Below are positions 15,782-23,143 of a stretch of 45,864 nucleotides of DNA, piece after piece. The notes beneath the pieces were generated by a model. The model was not told the DNA's origin. It worked only from the letters and a program-made list of their open reading frames with translations, and did no database searches. Both the position numbers and the translations under genes were made by a program. Each line of letters opens with the position of its first letter. Position 1 is the first letter of the stretch. The DNA is from CAZOKH01 sp964580315 (lineage in GTDB: Bacteria > Chloroflexota > Anaerolineae > Anaerolineales > Anaerolineaceae): assembly GCA_964580315.1 (NCBI GenBank), contig CAZOKH010000017.1, forward strand, positions 1 through 45,864. Direction: 5' to 3'.

Positions 15782-17104
15782 ATGACCTATCCATTATCAA
15801 GTGAGGTGACCGCCGGGCAGCCCACCGCGGCGGCGCACTACAACAACCTGCGGGCCGACGCGCTGCGCCTGGGCAACAGTGAAGCCGACGCTGCCACGCT
15901 GGGCGCGCTGCTGGCGCGCTTTGAAGATGGGCTGCGCCTGGAGGTGCTGGAGGGCAGCCGCCTGCGTGTACCCGCCACGCCTTCCAATCCAGCCGCGCTG
16001 CTGATCGGCGGGGTGCCGCTGGCAGCGGTCAACCATGTCGATTTGCCGGTGTCGGGGGCGCCTTCGGGGGCGGCGGGCGAATGGTTTGTGTTTGCCGTGC
16101 AGTCGGCCGGCTCAACCACCTTCACGCTGGAGGTGAATACCTCGGCAGCCGAGTCGACCGGCCGGCGGCTGATCGGCCGCTTCTACTGGGACGGCAGCGC
16201 CATTGCGCCGCACACCCTGCGCACGCAGCGCCGCCTGTTCTACGACGCCCTGCTCGACCGCCTGCCGCCGCTGTGCTGCGACGGGCGGCTGACGCTGACC
16301 TCTGGACAGCCCGTCACCACCGCCGATGTGAGCGGGGCGGGTACGCTGTACTTCACTCCCTATCGCGGCAACCGGATGGCGCTGTATTTGCCTGCGGCGG
16401 GCTGGCGGCTGTATGCCTTCAACGAGTTATCCACAGGTTTAAGTGGATATCCGGGTGGAAAGAATGTGGATATCTTTGCCTTTGACGACGGCGGCAGCCC
16501 GGCGCTGGAGAGCGTGGCCTGGTCGGGAGACACGGTGCGCGCGGCCGCCCTGGGCTGGCAAGACGGCGCCGCTGTGCTGGCAGACGACCCCACCCGGCGC
16601 TACCTGGGCACCGTGCGCACCAGCGGCAGCGGGGTGACCGAAGACAGCAAACTGCGCCGCCTGGTTTGGAACGCGCATCACCCGCTGTTTCGCCCGCTGG
16701 AAAAGACGCTGCCCGATGTCAACTGGGCTTATACCCACAGCGCGCTGCGCTATCTCAACAATGATTCGGGCTACAAGCTGGAGTATGTGTGCGGTGAGCC
16801 CAGCGAGGTGCGCCTCACACTGTATATGCAGGCCAAAACCTCGTCGGCTGACAAGATTGCCCTGTTTGCCATCGGTCTCGATGGGGCCGGGCAGGCGCAA
16901 ATTGTCGGCGCGTCACCTTCCATTGGCAGCACAACCACTGCGCAAACCACGGCGGCGGCGCATTTCCTTTCGCCGGCGGGCTATCACAGCCTGGCTTTGC
17001 TGGAGCATGGGCAGGATTCGTACACGATGACGGTGTACGGCAGCGGTCAGCGCACCCCTGATGATGCCGACATGGTGGGCGCCTGGGGCGGGGTGATGGG
17101 TTGA
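15782..17104 (+). CDS. Phage-type structural protein (tail-fibre region or decoration family)
   Basis: A 440-residue protein with a strong ribosome site. The first 200 residues are helical then beta-rich and may hold a trimerisation or attachment part. Residues about 180-300 contain the pattern RLTLTSGQPVTTADVSG, TLYFTPYRGNRMALY, KNVDIFAFDDGG and RRYLGTVRTSG, followed by LRRLVWNAHH. I recall this module from uncharacterised phage and prophage proteins in the tail-fibre region. The C-terminus is again beta-rich. No enzymatic motif is seen. It is the last clear gene of the cassette. The frame following its stop may be a lost extension (see 17097-17246). Confidence 0.6.
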   Translation: MTYPLSSEVTAGQPTAAAHYNNLRADALRLGNSEADAATLGALLARFEDGLRLEVLEGSRLRVPATPSNPAALLIGGVPLAAVNHVDLPVSGAPSGAAGEWFVFAVQSAGSTTFTLEVNTSAAESTGRRLIGRFYWDGSAIAPHTLRTQRRLFYDALLDRLPPLCCDGRLTLTSGQPVTTADVSGAGTLYFTPYRGNRMALYLPAAGWRLYAFNELSTGLSGYPGGKNVDIFAFDDGGSPALESVAWSGDTVRAAALGWQDGAAVLADDPTRRYLGTVRTSGSGVTEDSKLRRLVWNAHHPLFRPLEKTLPDVNWAYTHSALRYLNNDSGYKLEYVCGEPSEVRLTLYMQAKTSSADKIALFAIGLDGAGQAQIVGASPSIGSTTTAQTTAAAHFLSPAGYHSLALLEHGQDSYTMTVYGSGQRTPDDADMVGAWGGVMG

Positions 17105-17246
17105 TCTGACCGGGAGGCATTTTTCCAACTCACTGAAAAGCGGCCAGGTTTGCTGCTTCGATGAGAGCAATGAAGGCTTCCTGAAATACAGCAACGCGCG
17201 TGGAGAGAAATCGAAGCTGCGGGATACTATCCGCGTCGAAATGTGA
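17097..17246 (+). pseudogene. Possible frameshifted remnant after the structural gene
   Basis: In the +1 frame relative to the preceding gene, 49 codons stay open without a start codon, encoding residues that look protein-like (CCFDESNEGFLKYSNARG, KSKLRDTIRVEM). It starts exactly where the preceding gene ends, so a frameshift could have cut off its C-terminus. No family is recognised; chance is possible. Confidence 0.25.
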
Positions 17247-17387
17247 AATTTGCATAAAAAAATGAGAAATGTGCTTATCGGGCCGGGATGCCAGTCGATA
17301 ACGAAAAAGGGGTTTCGTCCACCCTGTCTGGCAACATTATTCACATTCCTGTGGTGAAAGGCTCCCACACGACAACAATCCTACACG

Positions 17388-17792
17388 ATGGCCATTCCAA
17401 AAATCCAATTCAATTCGCTCCATTCCCTTTTTTCAGGCAGTTCTGAAGATTTGTTCATTGAGTATGATGACGAGATTGACGGCCTGTGTGTGTTTATGCA
17501 TCATCCCGACCGGCCGGTGGCCTGCTACGAGTTGAACGATTCGGTGGCGCTGCTGGCTGACGACCGCAACCGGGTGGTGGGTTTTAAGCTGGCTCATTTT
17601 GTGAGCAAATGCCTGAACACGCCCGAGTTGCAAGATTTTAAGGTCACCTGGGAAGAGAAAGACCTGGCGCACGAATTTTCACGCCACAGATATGTGAATG
17701 GGCAGCAGCAGGTGTCGCAAGACGGCGGCGAGCTGGTGCGGGCGCTGTTTCGACGCAGCGGCCGTGTTCCGCGTGTGGTTGAAGAGGAATGA
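17388..17792 (+). CDS. Hypothetical protein, weakly DUF2283-like
   Basis: A 134-residue acidic protein. Residues 20-70 (LFIEYDDEIDGLCVFMH, then DSVALLADDRNRVVGFKLAHF) resemble the small DUF2283 fold, in which a YDxExDxLYI strand is followed by a LDxDGxVVGIEI strand. The rest is polar and helical. No clear ribosome site precedes the ATG. It stands 283 bp beyond the head cassette and before the repeat-rich region, with no evident operon partner. No function is proposed. Confidence 0.55.
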   Translation: MAIPKIQFNSLHSLFSGSSEDLFIEYDDEIDGLCVFMHHPDRPVACYELNDSVALLADDRNRVVGFKLAHFVSKCLNTPELQDFKVTWEEKDLAHEFSRHRYVNGQQQVSQDGGELVRALFRRSGRVPRVVEEE

Positions 17793-18152
17793 AATCACCC
17801 GTTGTGCTTTTCATGCTGAGACGCAGAGGGCACAGAGAAAATAACTTAGCGTGCTCCGCGGCTCGGCGAGAGGAATAACCACCCGACCTGCGATAGGACG
17901 GCTTGTCTTTGCAAGGAGGGCGTCAGCCCGACGAAGCAATCTCACAGGCATGGCGAATGTGGGTTGCGACCAGGGAATGAGATCGCCACGCGCCTGCGGC
18001 GCTCGCGATGACAAAAATGGACTGCTGTCTATCAGCTTGCCCTCCCCTAACCCCTCCCGATGGGAGGGGAATTTTATTCCTGGCAGGTTGCGCGGCGGCC
18101 GGTTTGGGATTAAACTCAATGCAGCAAAATTATTCACCCGGGGAAAAACACC
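17793..18152. repeat. Repeat-rich intergenic region, left part
   Basis: Several repeats of this window meet here: the GAGACGCAGAGGGCACAGAGA motif (17818-17838), a unit around CTCCGCGGCTCGGCGAGAGGAA (17854-17875) that recurs at about 18539-18560, GAGATCGCCACGC...TGCGGCGCTCGCGATGACA (about 17981-18012) that recurs at about 18660-18694, and a CCCTCCC-GGGAGGG hairpin (about 18052-18070). No other gene is seen. Confidence 0.6.
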
Positions 18153-18329
18153 ATGACGCCTGCGCCCATTCAAAAGAATACCCTGTTCTACGGGGACAAC
18201 CTGCAAATTCTCACCATCGAGCAGCTGCTCGACGGGGCGGGGGTGCAAATGCCGCCCGCCTATGCGGCTTTCAAGCAGGCGCAGCGCGTGAAGAAAGATG
18301 ACGCGGTGCAGGGCGAACTGGAACTTTAA
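18153..18329 (+). pseudogene. DNA methyltransferase gene reduced to its two ends
   Basis: A 58-codon open frame. Its first part, IQKNTLFYGDNL, matches the N-terminus of site-specific DNA methyltransferases of the type III Mod / N4-N6 kind, whose YGDNL motif begins the cofactor-binding region. The second part, TIEQLLDGAGVQMPPAY and the end VQGELEL, resembles the C-terminus of the same proteins. The several hundred residues between, with the DPPF/DPPY catalytic motif, are missing; the junction is in frame near residue 18. The product cannot methylate DNA. It lies between dispersed repeats, which may have mediated the deletion. Confidence 0.65.
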
Positions 18330-18718
18330 TTTAAACCGCGAAGTCGCGAAGGACGCCAAGAAAGAAAAATTAAAAAAGTCTTTGCGAGCTTTGCGTCTTG
18401 GCGGTGAAAAAGGGATACTGCGCGAAAAGCACCCCGCCCGGTCCGCGGAGAATTTCCCCCCTCCCGGCGGGAGGGGAAAATGATTGTGGGCTTCGCCCCT
18501 ACAACGGGACTGGCGGTGAAATTATAAAAGCTGCGTTCTCCGCGGCTCTGCGAGAGGAACACCCCGCCCGGTCTGCGGCGAATTCTCACCCTCCTTCAGG
18601 GAGGGGCAGGGGTGGGTCGATTTTGCGAGGCGTCGCCTCGCCCCACGGATTGAATGAATGAGATCGCCATGCGCCTGCGGCGCTCGCGATGACAAGATAA
18701 AGTTACCCTTCCCATTTT
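18330..18718. repeat. Repeat-rich intergenic region, right part
   Basis: Holds an inverted pair of CGCGAAGGACGCCAAG (about 18346-18361) and CTTTGCGTCTTGGCG (about 18387-18401), two copies of CACCCCGCCCGGTCYGCGG (about 18430-18448 and 18561-18579, each followed by GAATT), the CTCCGCGGCTCTGCGAGAGGAA unit, CCCTCCTTCAGGGAGGGG-like elements and a second copy of the GAGATCGCCATGC unit. No gene is seen. Confidence 0.6.
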
Positions 18719-18760
18719 TCAGCGAAAAACCGGGAGGAAAGAATCCTTATGAGGTAGAAG

Positions 18761-19288
18761 ATGGACATCCACATCCGAAAATGCCGCAGCGATGAACTGG
18801 AAGAATTGCGCGCGATTGCCTATGAGACCTATGACGAGACCTTTCGTCCCATGAACAAGCCGCGCACCATCAACCGCTACCTGGCCGAAGCGTTTGACCG
18901 CAAAAAGCTGGCTGCTGAACTGGCCAACCCGGCCAACCATTTCTACTTCCTGTTTGCCGATGGTCAACTGGCGGGTTATTTGAAGATCAATGAGGCGCCG
19001 GCGCAATCTGATCTCAACGACCCGCAGTCGCTGGAGGTCGAGCGCATCTATGTGCGCAAGGCTTACAAGGGCAAAGGGCTGGGCACGCACCTGCTCAATT
19101 TTGCCCTGCAGCTTGCCGAAGAAATGCAAAAGCGTTCGGTGTGGCTGGGCGTGTGGGAGAAAAACACGGATGCAATCGCCTTCTATAAAAAAATTGGCTT
19201 TGTTGAAGCCGGGCTGCACACATTTCGCATGGGCAACGAATTGCAATCCGACTGGATTATGAAGAAGATGGTCTCGCCGGAAGATTAA
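18761..19288 (+). CDS. GNAT family N-acetyltransferase, PaiA-like
   Basis: A 175-residue enzyme of the GCN5-related family, which moves an acetyl group from acetyl-CoA to an amine. The start follows GAGGTAGAAG. The acetyl-CoA pyrophosphate loop is RKAYKGKGLG (about residues 99-108), preceded by the strand LEVERIYV; AIAFYKKIGF (about 139-148) is the usual C-terminal motif. The N-terminal IRKCRSDELEELRAIAYETY and the region AGYLKINEAPAQSD resemble Bacillus PaiA, which acetylates polyamines such as spermidine. Length is normal for the family. The true substrate cannot be told from sequence. No operon partner is apparent; the AraC gene follows 123 bp downstream with its own ribosome site. Confidence 0.85.
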   Translation: MDIHIRKCRSDELEELRAIAYETYDETFRPMNKPRTINRYLAEAFDRKKLAAELANPANHFYFLFADGQLAGYLKINEAPAQSDLNDPQSLEVERIYVRKAYKGKGLGTHLLNFALQLAEEMQKRSVWLGVWEKNTDAIAFYKKIGFVEAGLHTFRMGNELQSDWIMKKMVSPED

Positions 19289-19411
19289 GAAAAAATCCAA
19301 CCGTAGTGATGCTAAATCAAAACGGATGAGTTTCGATCAATACGTCTGTTCCAGGCGACGTATTTCGATTAATGGGCTTGTGATCTGATTAGGCGTTGGA
19401 AGGAACGACTC

Positions 19412-20356
19412 ATGTATTCCATGTCTGAGCAAAATGTGCAATTTGTGCGCAACCCGGCTGCACAGCGGGTTGAGCTGCGCTTTGCGCGCTATGGCCATGC
19501 GGTGTTTCATAAGCATACCCACGATACCTACTCAGTTGGTGTGGTGCGGCAGGGGTGCACCCGTTTTCATCATTACAGCCGGGGTGAATGTGTGGATCGG
19601 ATTGGCGCAGGTGACATTGTGCTGATTGACCCGGGCGTGGTGCATGCCTGCAATCCTGAGTCGGGCTCGGTGCTGGCTTATTCCATGCTATACCTGGACC
19701 CGGCGCTGCTGCACGAAGCGGCAGCCGCGGTGAGCGGCAGCGGGGATATGCCTTCGTTCCAGGCGGCGGTGGTGCGCAGCACTTCGCTCTACCGCGGCAT
19801 TACGCGCCTGTGCCGCGTCCTGGTGGAAAGCGTCAACCGCCTGGAGATTGAAACCCACCTGCACCAGATGCTGGCGGCGCTTTTGCGGGAATTTGGCGGG
19901 TGTCAGCCGGGGCTTGAGCCGTTCAGCGAAGCCTTTGAAAATGTGCAGCCGGGTTATGATTATTTGATGGAAAACCTGGCGTGCAATGTGTCGCTGCAAG
20001 ATCTGGCGCAGCGCTGTGGGTTGAGTCCCTTTCACTTTTTGCGCGCTTTCCACCGGCGCTATGGGCTGCCGCCGCACACCTACCAGTTGCAGCAGCGCAT
20101 TGTGCTGGCCAAACACTTGCTGGCGCAGGGCGTGAGCATTGCCCGCGCGGCTGTCGAGGTGGGCTTTGCCGATCAGAGCCATTTCACGCGCAAGTTCAAG
20201 GCGCTGGTGGGCGCCACGCCGCGGCAATATCAGATCGGCGCGCCTTTGCCCTCATCCCGGCCTTCGCCCGGAGGAGTAAAGCGCCCTCATCCCAGCCTTC
20301 TCCCTCTGGGAGAAGGAGTTGAGCGTCGTGGTTCAAGCCTTCACCCGGGGGAATAA
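19412..20356 (+). CDS. AraC family transcriptional regulator with repeat-encoded tail
   Basis: A 314-residue protein. The N-terminal cupin-like sensor (about 1-150) has HKHTHDTYSVGVVRQG, GDIVLIDPGVVHACNPE typical of AraC ligand domains. The C-terminal DNA-binding region (about 175-275) has two helix-turn-helix motifs: SLQDLAQRCGLSPFHFLRAF and SIARAAVEVGFADQSHFTRKF, ending with GATPRQYQ. Residues from about 277 on (LPSSRPSPGG and so on) are encoded by the dispersed repeat at 20249-20400 and are not part of the family. The start is the ATG at 19412, 7 nt after GGAAGGA. The convergent DUF2000 gene lies directly downstream, a pairing I associate with AraC regulators, so it may be a target. Effector unknown. 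Confidence 0.88.
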   Translation: MYSMSEQNVQFVRNPAAQRVELRFARYGHAVFHKHTHDTYSVGVVRQGCTRFHHYSRGECVDRIGAGDIVLIDPGVVHACNPESGSVLAYSMLYLDPALLHEAAAAVSGSGDMPSFQAAVVRSTSLYRGITRLCRVLVESVNRLEIETHLHQMLAALLREFGGCQPGLEPFSEAFENVQPGYDYLMENLACNVSLQDLAQRCGLSPFHFLRAFHRRYGLPPHTYQLQQRIVLAKHLLAQGVSIARAAVEVGFADQSHFTRKFKALVGATPRQYQIGAPLPSSRPSPGGVKRPHPSLLPLGEGVERRGSSLHPGE

Positions 20357-20400
20357 AGCGCCCTCATCCCGGCCTTCACCCGGAGGCGAGAAGGAGTTAA
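20249..20400. repeat. Three copies of a CCCTCATCCC...GAAGGAG dispersed repeat
   Basis: Units begin CCCTCATCCC(G/A)GCCTTC at about 20249, 20284 and 20361; the two complete ones end in GAGAAGGAGTT. The type is widespread between bacterial genes. Here it has invaded the 3' end of the AraC gene and fills the gap to the convergent DUF2000 gene. Confidence 0.7.
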
Positions 20401-20411
20401 AAACGTGGCGT

Positions 20412-20819
20412 TTATCGCAGCAAACCAAGGTTGCCGGTCAGTTTGTTCACCTGGCCCACGGCGCCGTAGATGGCGATGCCCAGGTAGTTCAACTGGTCAG
20501 CGGGGGTTTGCAGCAGGCGGGATTTATATTCGTCATACTGTTTGGACTGCTGCGCTGCGTCGCAGAAATCGACGAAGAACAACTCATTTTCCGGCCTGTC
20601 CAGCAGGCGTTCGCGCAGGGCGCGAATGAGATCGGCGCTGCCCTTGAGCATGGAGATGTTAGCCCGGGTGATGCCGCTGTGCACGCTGCCGGCCCGGTCG
20701 ATAACGTCTTCCCCCACGATTTCCCGGTGTTTGCTGCCGATGGTCATGGCCAGTACGGCGGCGGTGTTGGCAATCAACCCCAGGGGTAAATCTTCATTAA
20801 TCACCATAACGCATTTCAT
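20412..20819 (-). CDS. DUF2000 family protein
   Basis: A 135-residue protein. KCVMVINEDLPLGLIANTAA, IGSKHREIVGEDVIDR, HSGITRANISMLKG and NYLGIAIYGAVGQVNKLTGN in outline reproduce the DUF2000 pattern over its whole length. The family has no established biochemical role; structures show a compact alpha/beta fold related to peptidyl-tRNA hydrolase II. The ATG at 20819 follows GGAGATGCTTG and is preferred to the in-frame TTG just before it. The gene is transcribed towards the AraC gene, with only repeat DNA between. It has no operon partner. A role in a pathway sensed by the AraC protein is possible but untested. Confidence 0.82.
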   Translation of the reverse strand: MKCVMVINEDLPLGLIANTAAVLAMTIGSKHREIVGEDVIDRAGSVHSGITRANISMLKGSADLIRALRERLLDRPENELFFVDFCDAAQQSKQYDEYKSRLLQTPADQLNYLGIAIYGAVGQVNKLTGNLGLLR

Positions 20820-21306
20820 CAAGCATCTCCTGATACCAAAATATTGACAGGCAACAGGATAATCTACCGTGCGGGAAAAATCTTGAATGAAATTGCTGAT
20901 TTTTTAAACACCGGGCGCTGGCTGATGATTATTTTGCCGCAAAAAGGCGCCGGAAAACCCGCGGCAAGCCTGCCCAAAGATGGGAACAGGTGAAGATGAC
21001 AGAGCCGGCTGCCGGTTTATCGCATCAGCAAAAAAGCCCCAGCGATTTTGTAATAGCAGGGGCTTTTTGAATTTCTTTAAAAAAGCTTTTCTTACCGTGA
21101 GTTCGGGATCATTCAGATGTCATTGCGCGTGAACGCAGCGAGCGATTACAGGTCACCTTATCCCGAATGGACGTTAACTTCAATTGTTAACGATCTATCA
21201 TTGCAAGCCCCATTGCACGATTGGGGCGCGGCCAACGCTTTCCTGTAATGCGGTGCCGCCGTCTCGGGCGAAAAATGCCCTTCCCGCAGCGGCGCATGCC
21301 GTTTTT
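20820..21306. other. Intergenic region between DUF2000 and groES genes
   Basis: A 487-bp stretch with one clear hairpin (21031-21068) and no gene. Frames open here lack ribosome sites and family resemblance. Part of it (about 21119-21160) reads like a CGCGTGAACGCAGCGAGCG-type dispersed repeat. Confidence 0.5.
21031..21068. terminator. Bidirectional-looking intrinsic terminator
   Basis: AAAAAGCCCC (21031-21040) pairs with GGGGCTTTTT (21059-21068) around an 18-nt loop. The A and T runs make it a potential terminator in both directions. It lies 239 bp beyond the groES stop on the minus strand and is the only good terminator for the grx-groES unit. Confidence 0.6.
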
Positions 21307-21582
21307 TTAGTTCAACAGGCGAGCCAGTACGTCGCTGTATTCCATCAGCAGGTAATCCTGCCCGTCCAGCTTGAATTCGGTGCCGGTGTATTTGGCAAAC
21401 AGGATGCGGTCGCCAACTTTTAACTTGATTTCTTCGTCATCACCCACCGCAACCACCTGGCCGGTTTGCGGTTTTTCTTTGGCCGATTCAGGGATGAACA
21501 AACCCGAAGCGGTTTTGGTTTCCTGTTCCAGCGGTTTAATCACCACGCGGGCGCCCAGCGGTTCAATTTTGATGTCACTCAT
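21307..21582 (-). CDS. groES: Co-chaperonin GroES
   Basis: A 91-residue protein, normal length for the 10-kDa lid of the GroEL chamber. Motifs are IEPLGARVVIKPLEQE, the mobile loop region TKTASGLFIPESAKEKPQ (residues about 20-37) that contacts GroEL, VGDRILFAKYTGTEFKLDG and the terminal YLLMEYSDVLARL. AGGAG lies 7 nt before the ATG at 21582; another ATG at 21588 directly abuts it and is too close. groEL is not adjacent on either side. The gene follows the glutaredoxin gene by 17 bp in one operon. No CIRCE heat-shock repeat is visible upstream. Confidence 0.95.
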   Translation of the reverse strand: MSDIKIEPLGARVVIKPLEQETKTASGLFIPESAKEKPQTGQVVAVGDDEEIKLKVGDRILFAKYTGTEFKLDGQDYLLMEYSDVLARLLN

Positions 21583-21599
21583 GGTCATACTCCTATGAA

Positions 21600-21857
21600 T
21601 TATTTAATGCCGAGATAACGGTCAATTTTGGGACGATCAAAGCCAACTACTATTCTACCGCCAATATCAATCACCGGCACGCCAGACTGTCCTGAACGGC
21701 GCACCATGTCGCGCGCGGCGGCGTTGTCGCGGCTGACATCCACATCTTTAAATGCCACGCCTTTTGAGCGGAAATAATGTTTTGCAGCATTGCAAAACGA
21801 ACAACTCGGGGTGCTGAATACAATGACCCGTTTTTGTGTTTTTACCGGTTCAGCCAT
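21600..21857 (-). CDS. Glutaredoxin-like protein (NrdH/YruB type)
   Basis: An 85-residue thioredoxin-fold protein with the dithiol active site CSFC (C19-x-x-C22) after VIVFSTPS. SGVPVIDIGGRIVVGFDRPK includes the cis-proline of the fold and the glycine pair near the C-terminus. Proteins of this size move electrons between thiols and disulfides in the cytoplasm. GGAGG before the ATG at 21857 decides the start; a frame extending to 21989 has no such signal. It forms an operon with groES and faces, head to head, a GNAT gene fragment whose DNA overlaps its upstream region. Confidence 0.88.
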   Translation of the reverse strand: MAEPVKTQKRVIVFSTPSCSFCNAAKHYFRSKGVAFKDVDVSRDNAAARDMVRRSGQSGVPVIDIGGRIVVGFDRPKIDRYLGIK

Positions 21858-21911
21858 GATTAAACCTCCATCGTATCTCTCTTGCAGTTTGTTGCTAAGC
21901 TGAAAACATAG

Positions 21912-22184
21912 ATGCTGAAAAAGGCAAAAAGTTACACAAAATTCAGACCCGCAATGAAAACTGGGTACATGGATGAATTTTGTGTTCATTCAGACTATCA
22001 ACGCAAGGGGGTGGGCAGCCAATTGCTGGAACACGCCCGGCGGCAGCTTGCGGCAGATGGGATGGGCTGCTGTACCTTGCTAACCGCTGCCAACACCCCG
22101 GCCGAGGCGTTTTACCGCGGGCAGGGGTTCCGGCGGGTGGATGAAATGATCTTCCTGGTGAGCGAAGAACAACCGGAAGGTTGA
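21912..22184 (+). pseudogene. C-terminal fragment of a GNAT acetyltransferase
   Basis: A 90-residue open frame. YMDEFCVHSDYQRKGVGSQL covers the acetyl-CoA loop (QRKGVG) and NTPAEAFYRGQGF the C-terminal motif of GNAT enzymes. The N-terminal half (two strands and helices, about 60-70 residues) is missing: the DNA upstream is the promoter region of the glutaredoxin gene and does not continue the frame. No good ribosome site precedes either ATG (21912 or 21954). It looks like a truncated copy; a short functional protein cannot be excluded. Confidence 0.6.
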
Positions 22185-22191
22185 GGAGAAA

Positions 22192-23121
22192 TCAGGGAAA
22201 GCGAATTTCCACGCCCACTTCCACATTCTGGTAAGCATCGGGAAAAGCCTGCTGGAAGGCTTGCAGCACGGCGGGGCTGCTGTCGTGCGGCGACAGCGCC
22301 ACCAGGCGCGGGTGATGCCGGGCCAGAAAATCGATGTGGGGCTGCAGGGCGGCCGCGCCGGCGTTGAGGTAGTGCAATCCGCCCACCACGCCCACTACCG
22401 GCAGGCCGAAGGCAGATTCGGCGTGCTGCAGCATGGCTTCCAGGCCGGGGTGGCCGCAGCCGGCAATAACCACCAGTCCCTGTCCTTCCACGTTGATCAC
22501 CAGGTTTTGTTCAACATTCAACGGGTTGATCACCGTCAGCGGCTGTACTTCCAAGAAGGGCATTGTGCCCGAAACAGCAGCGCCCTCGGTAATTTTCATG
22601 GGCTGGTCGGCGATGATGGGCTGGATGCCGGGGTATGACAGGGCTACGGGCAGGTAAACCGGGATGCCCGACAGGGAAATTTGCTGCTTGCCGAAGGAAA
22701 AAGTGCGTTTCAGCCACCAGTGTGCACCTCCCACGTGGTCGGGATGGTTGTGCGAGATGACTATGGCGTCTATGCTTTGTGGGTCAACCTTCAGCAAGCG
22801 CATGTTGTTTTCGAGCGGCGAAGGATCGGCGCGTTTTTCATTCTCACCCAGATCCAACAGAATTACGGCGTGGTCGGTGCGCACCAGGTAAGACACACCA
22901 AATTCACTTTGCAGGCCTTTGCCCGAGTCGGCGGCAGCCTCAACCAGCGGCAAAATGGTCAGGGTGCGCGTGCTGCCGATGTTGGTGAGGGGAATGGGGG
23001 CAACCGACCTGGCGCGGGTGGTTACTTCTTTCGCGTGATTCAACCGCGCGAAGTACACCACTGCCAACAACAGGGCAATACCTGCCAGTGAAAATAGTTG
23101 TTTTAGCAAGAGCGGTTTCAT
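22192..23121 (-). CDS. Membrane-anchored metallo-beta-lactamase-fold hydrolase (COG1237-like)
   Basis: A 309-residue protein. The N-terminus is one hydrophobic helix (about 5-26), either an anchor or uncleaved signal, so the enzyme acts outside the membrane. The metal motif is ISHNHPDHVGG (HxHxDH), with later ligands in CGHPGLE and in GGLHYLNAG. The strand FGVSYLVRTDHAVILLDLGE is typical of the branch COG1237, which includes dihydropterin-phosphate synthase-like enzymes of archaea. Substrate unknown. The start at 23121 (MKPLLLKQL) is chosen because it begins the membrane helix; earlier frame codons lie in the CYTH gene's 3' end. It is the last gene of a minus-strand operon, 22 bp after the CYTH gene. 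Confidence 0.85.
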   Translation of the reverse strand: MKPLLLKQLFSLAGIALLLAVVYFARLNHAKEVTTRARSVAPIPLTNIGSTRTLTILPLVEAAADSGKGLQSEFGVSYLVRTDHAVILLDLGENEKRADPSPLENNMRLLKVDPQSIDAIVISHNHPDHVGGAHWWLKRTFSFGKQQISLSGIPVYLPVALSYPGIQPIIADQPMKITEGAAVSGTMPFLEVQPLTVINPLNVEQNLVINVEGQGLVVIAGCGHPGLEAMLQHAESAFGLPVVGVVGGLHYLNAGAAALQPHIDFLARHHPRLVALSPHDSSPAVLQAFQQAFPDAYQNVEVGVEIRFP

Positions 23122-23143
23122 ACGAGAATGCTCCGGGAAAAAC

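Noticed and set aside
20880..21306. Small plus-strand gene near 21184-21423
   Set aside because: It runs antisense into groES, lacks a ribosome site, and its residues resemble no family.
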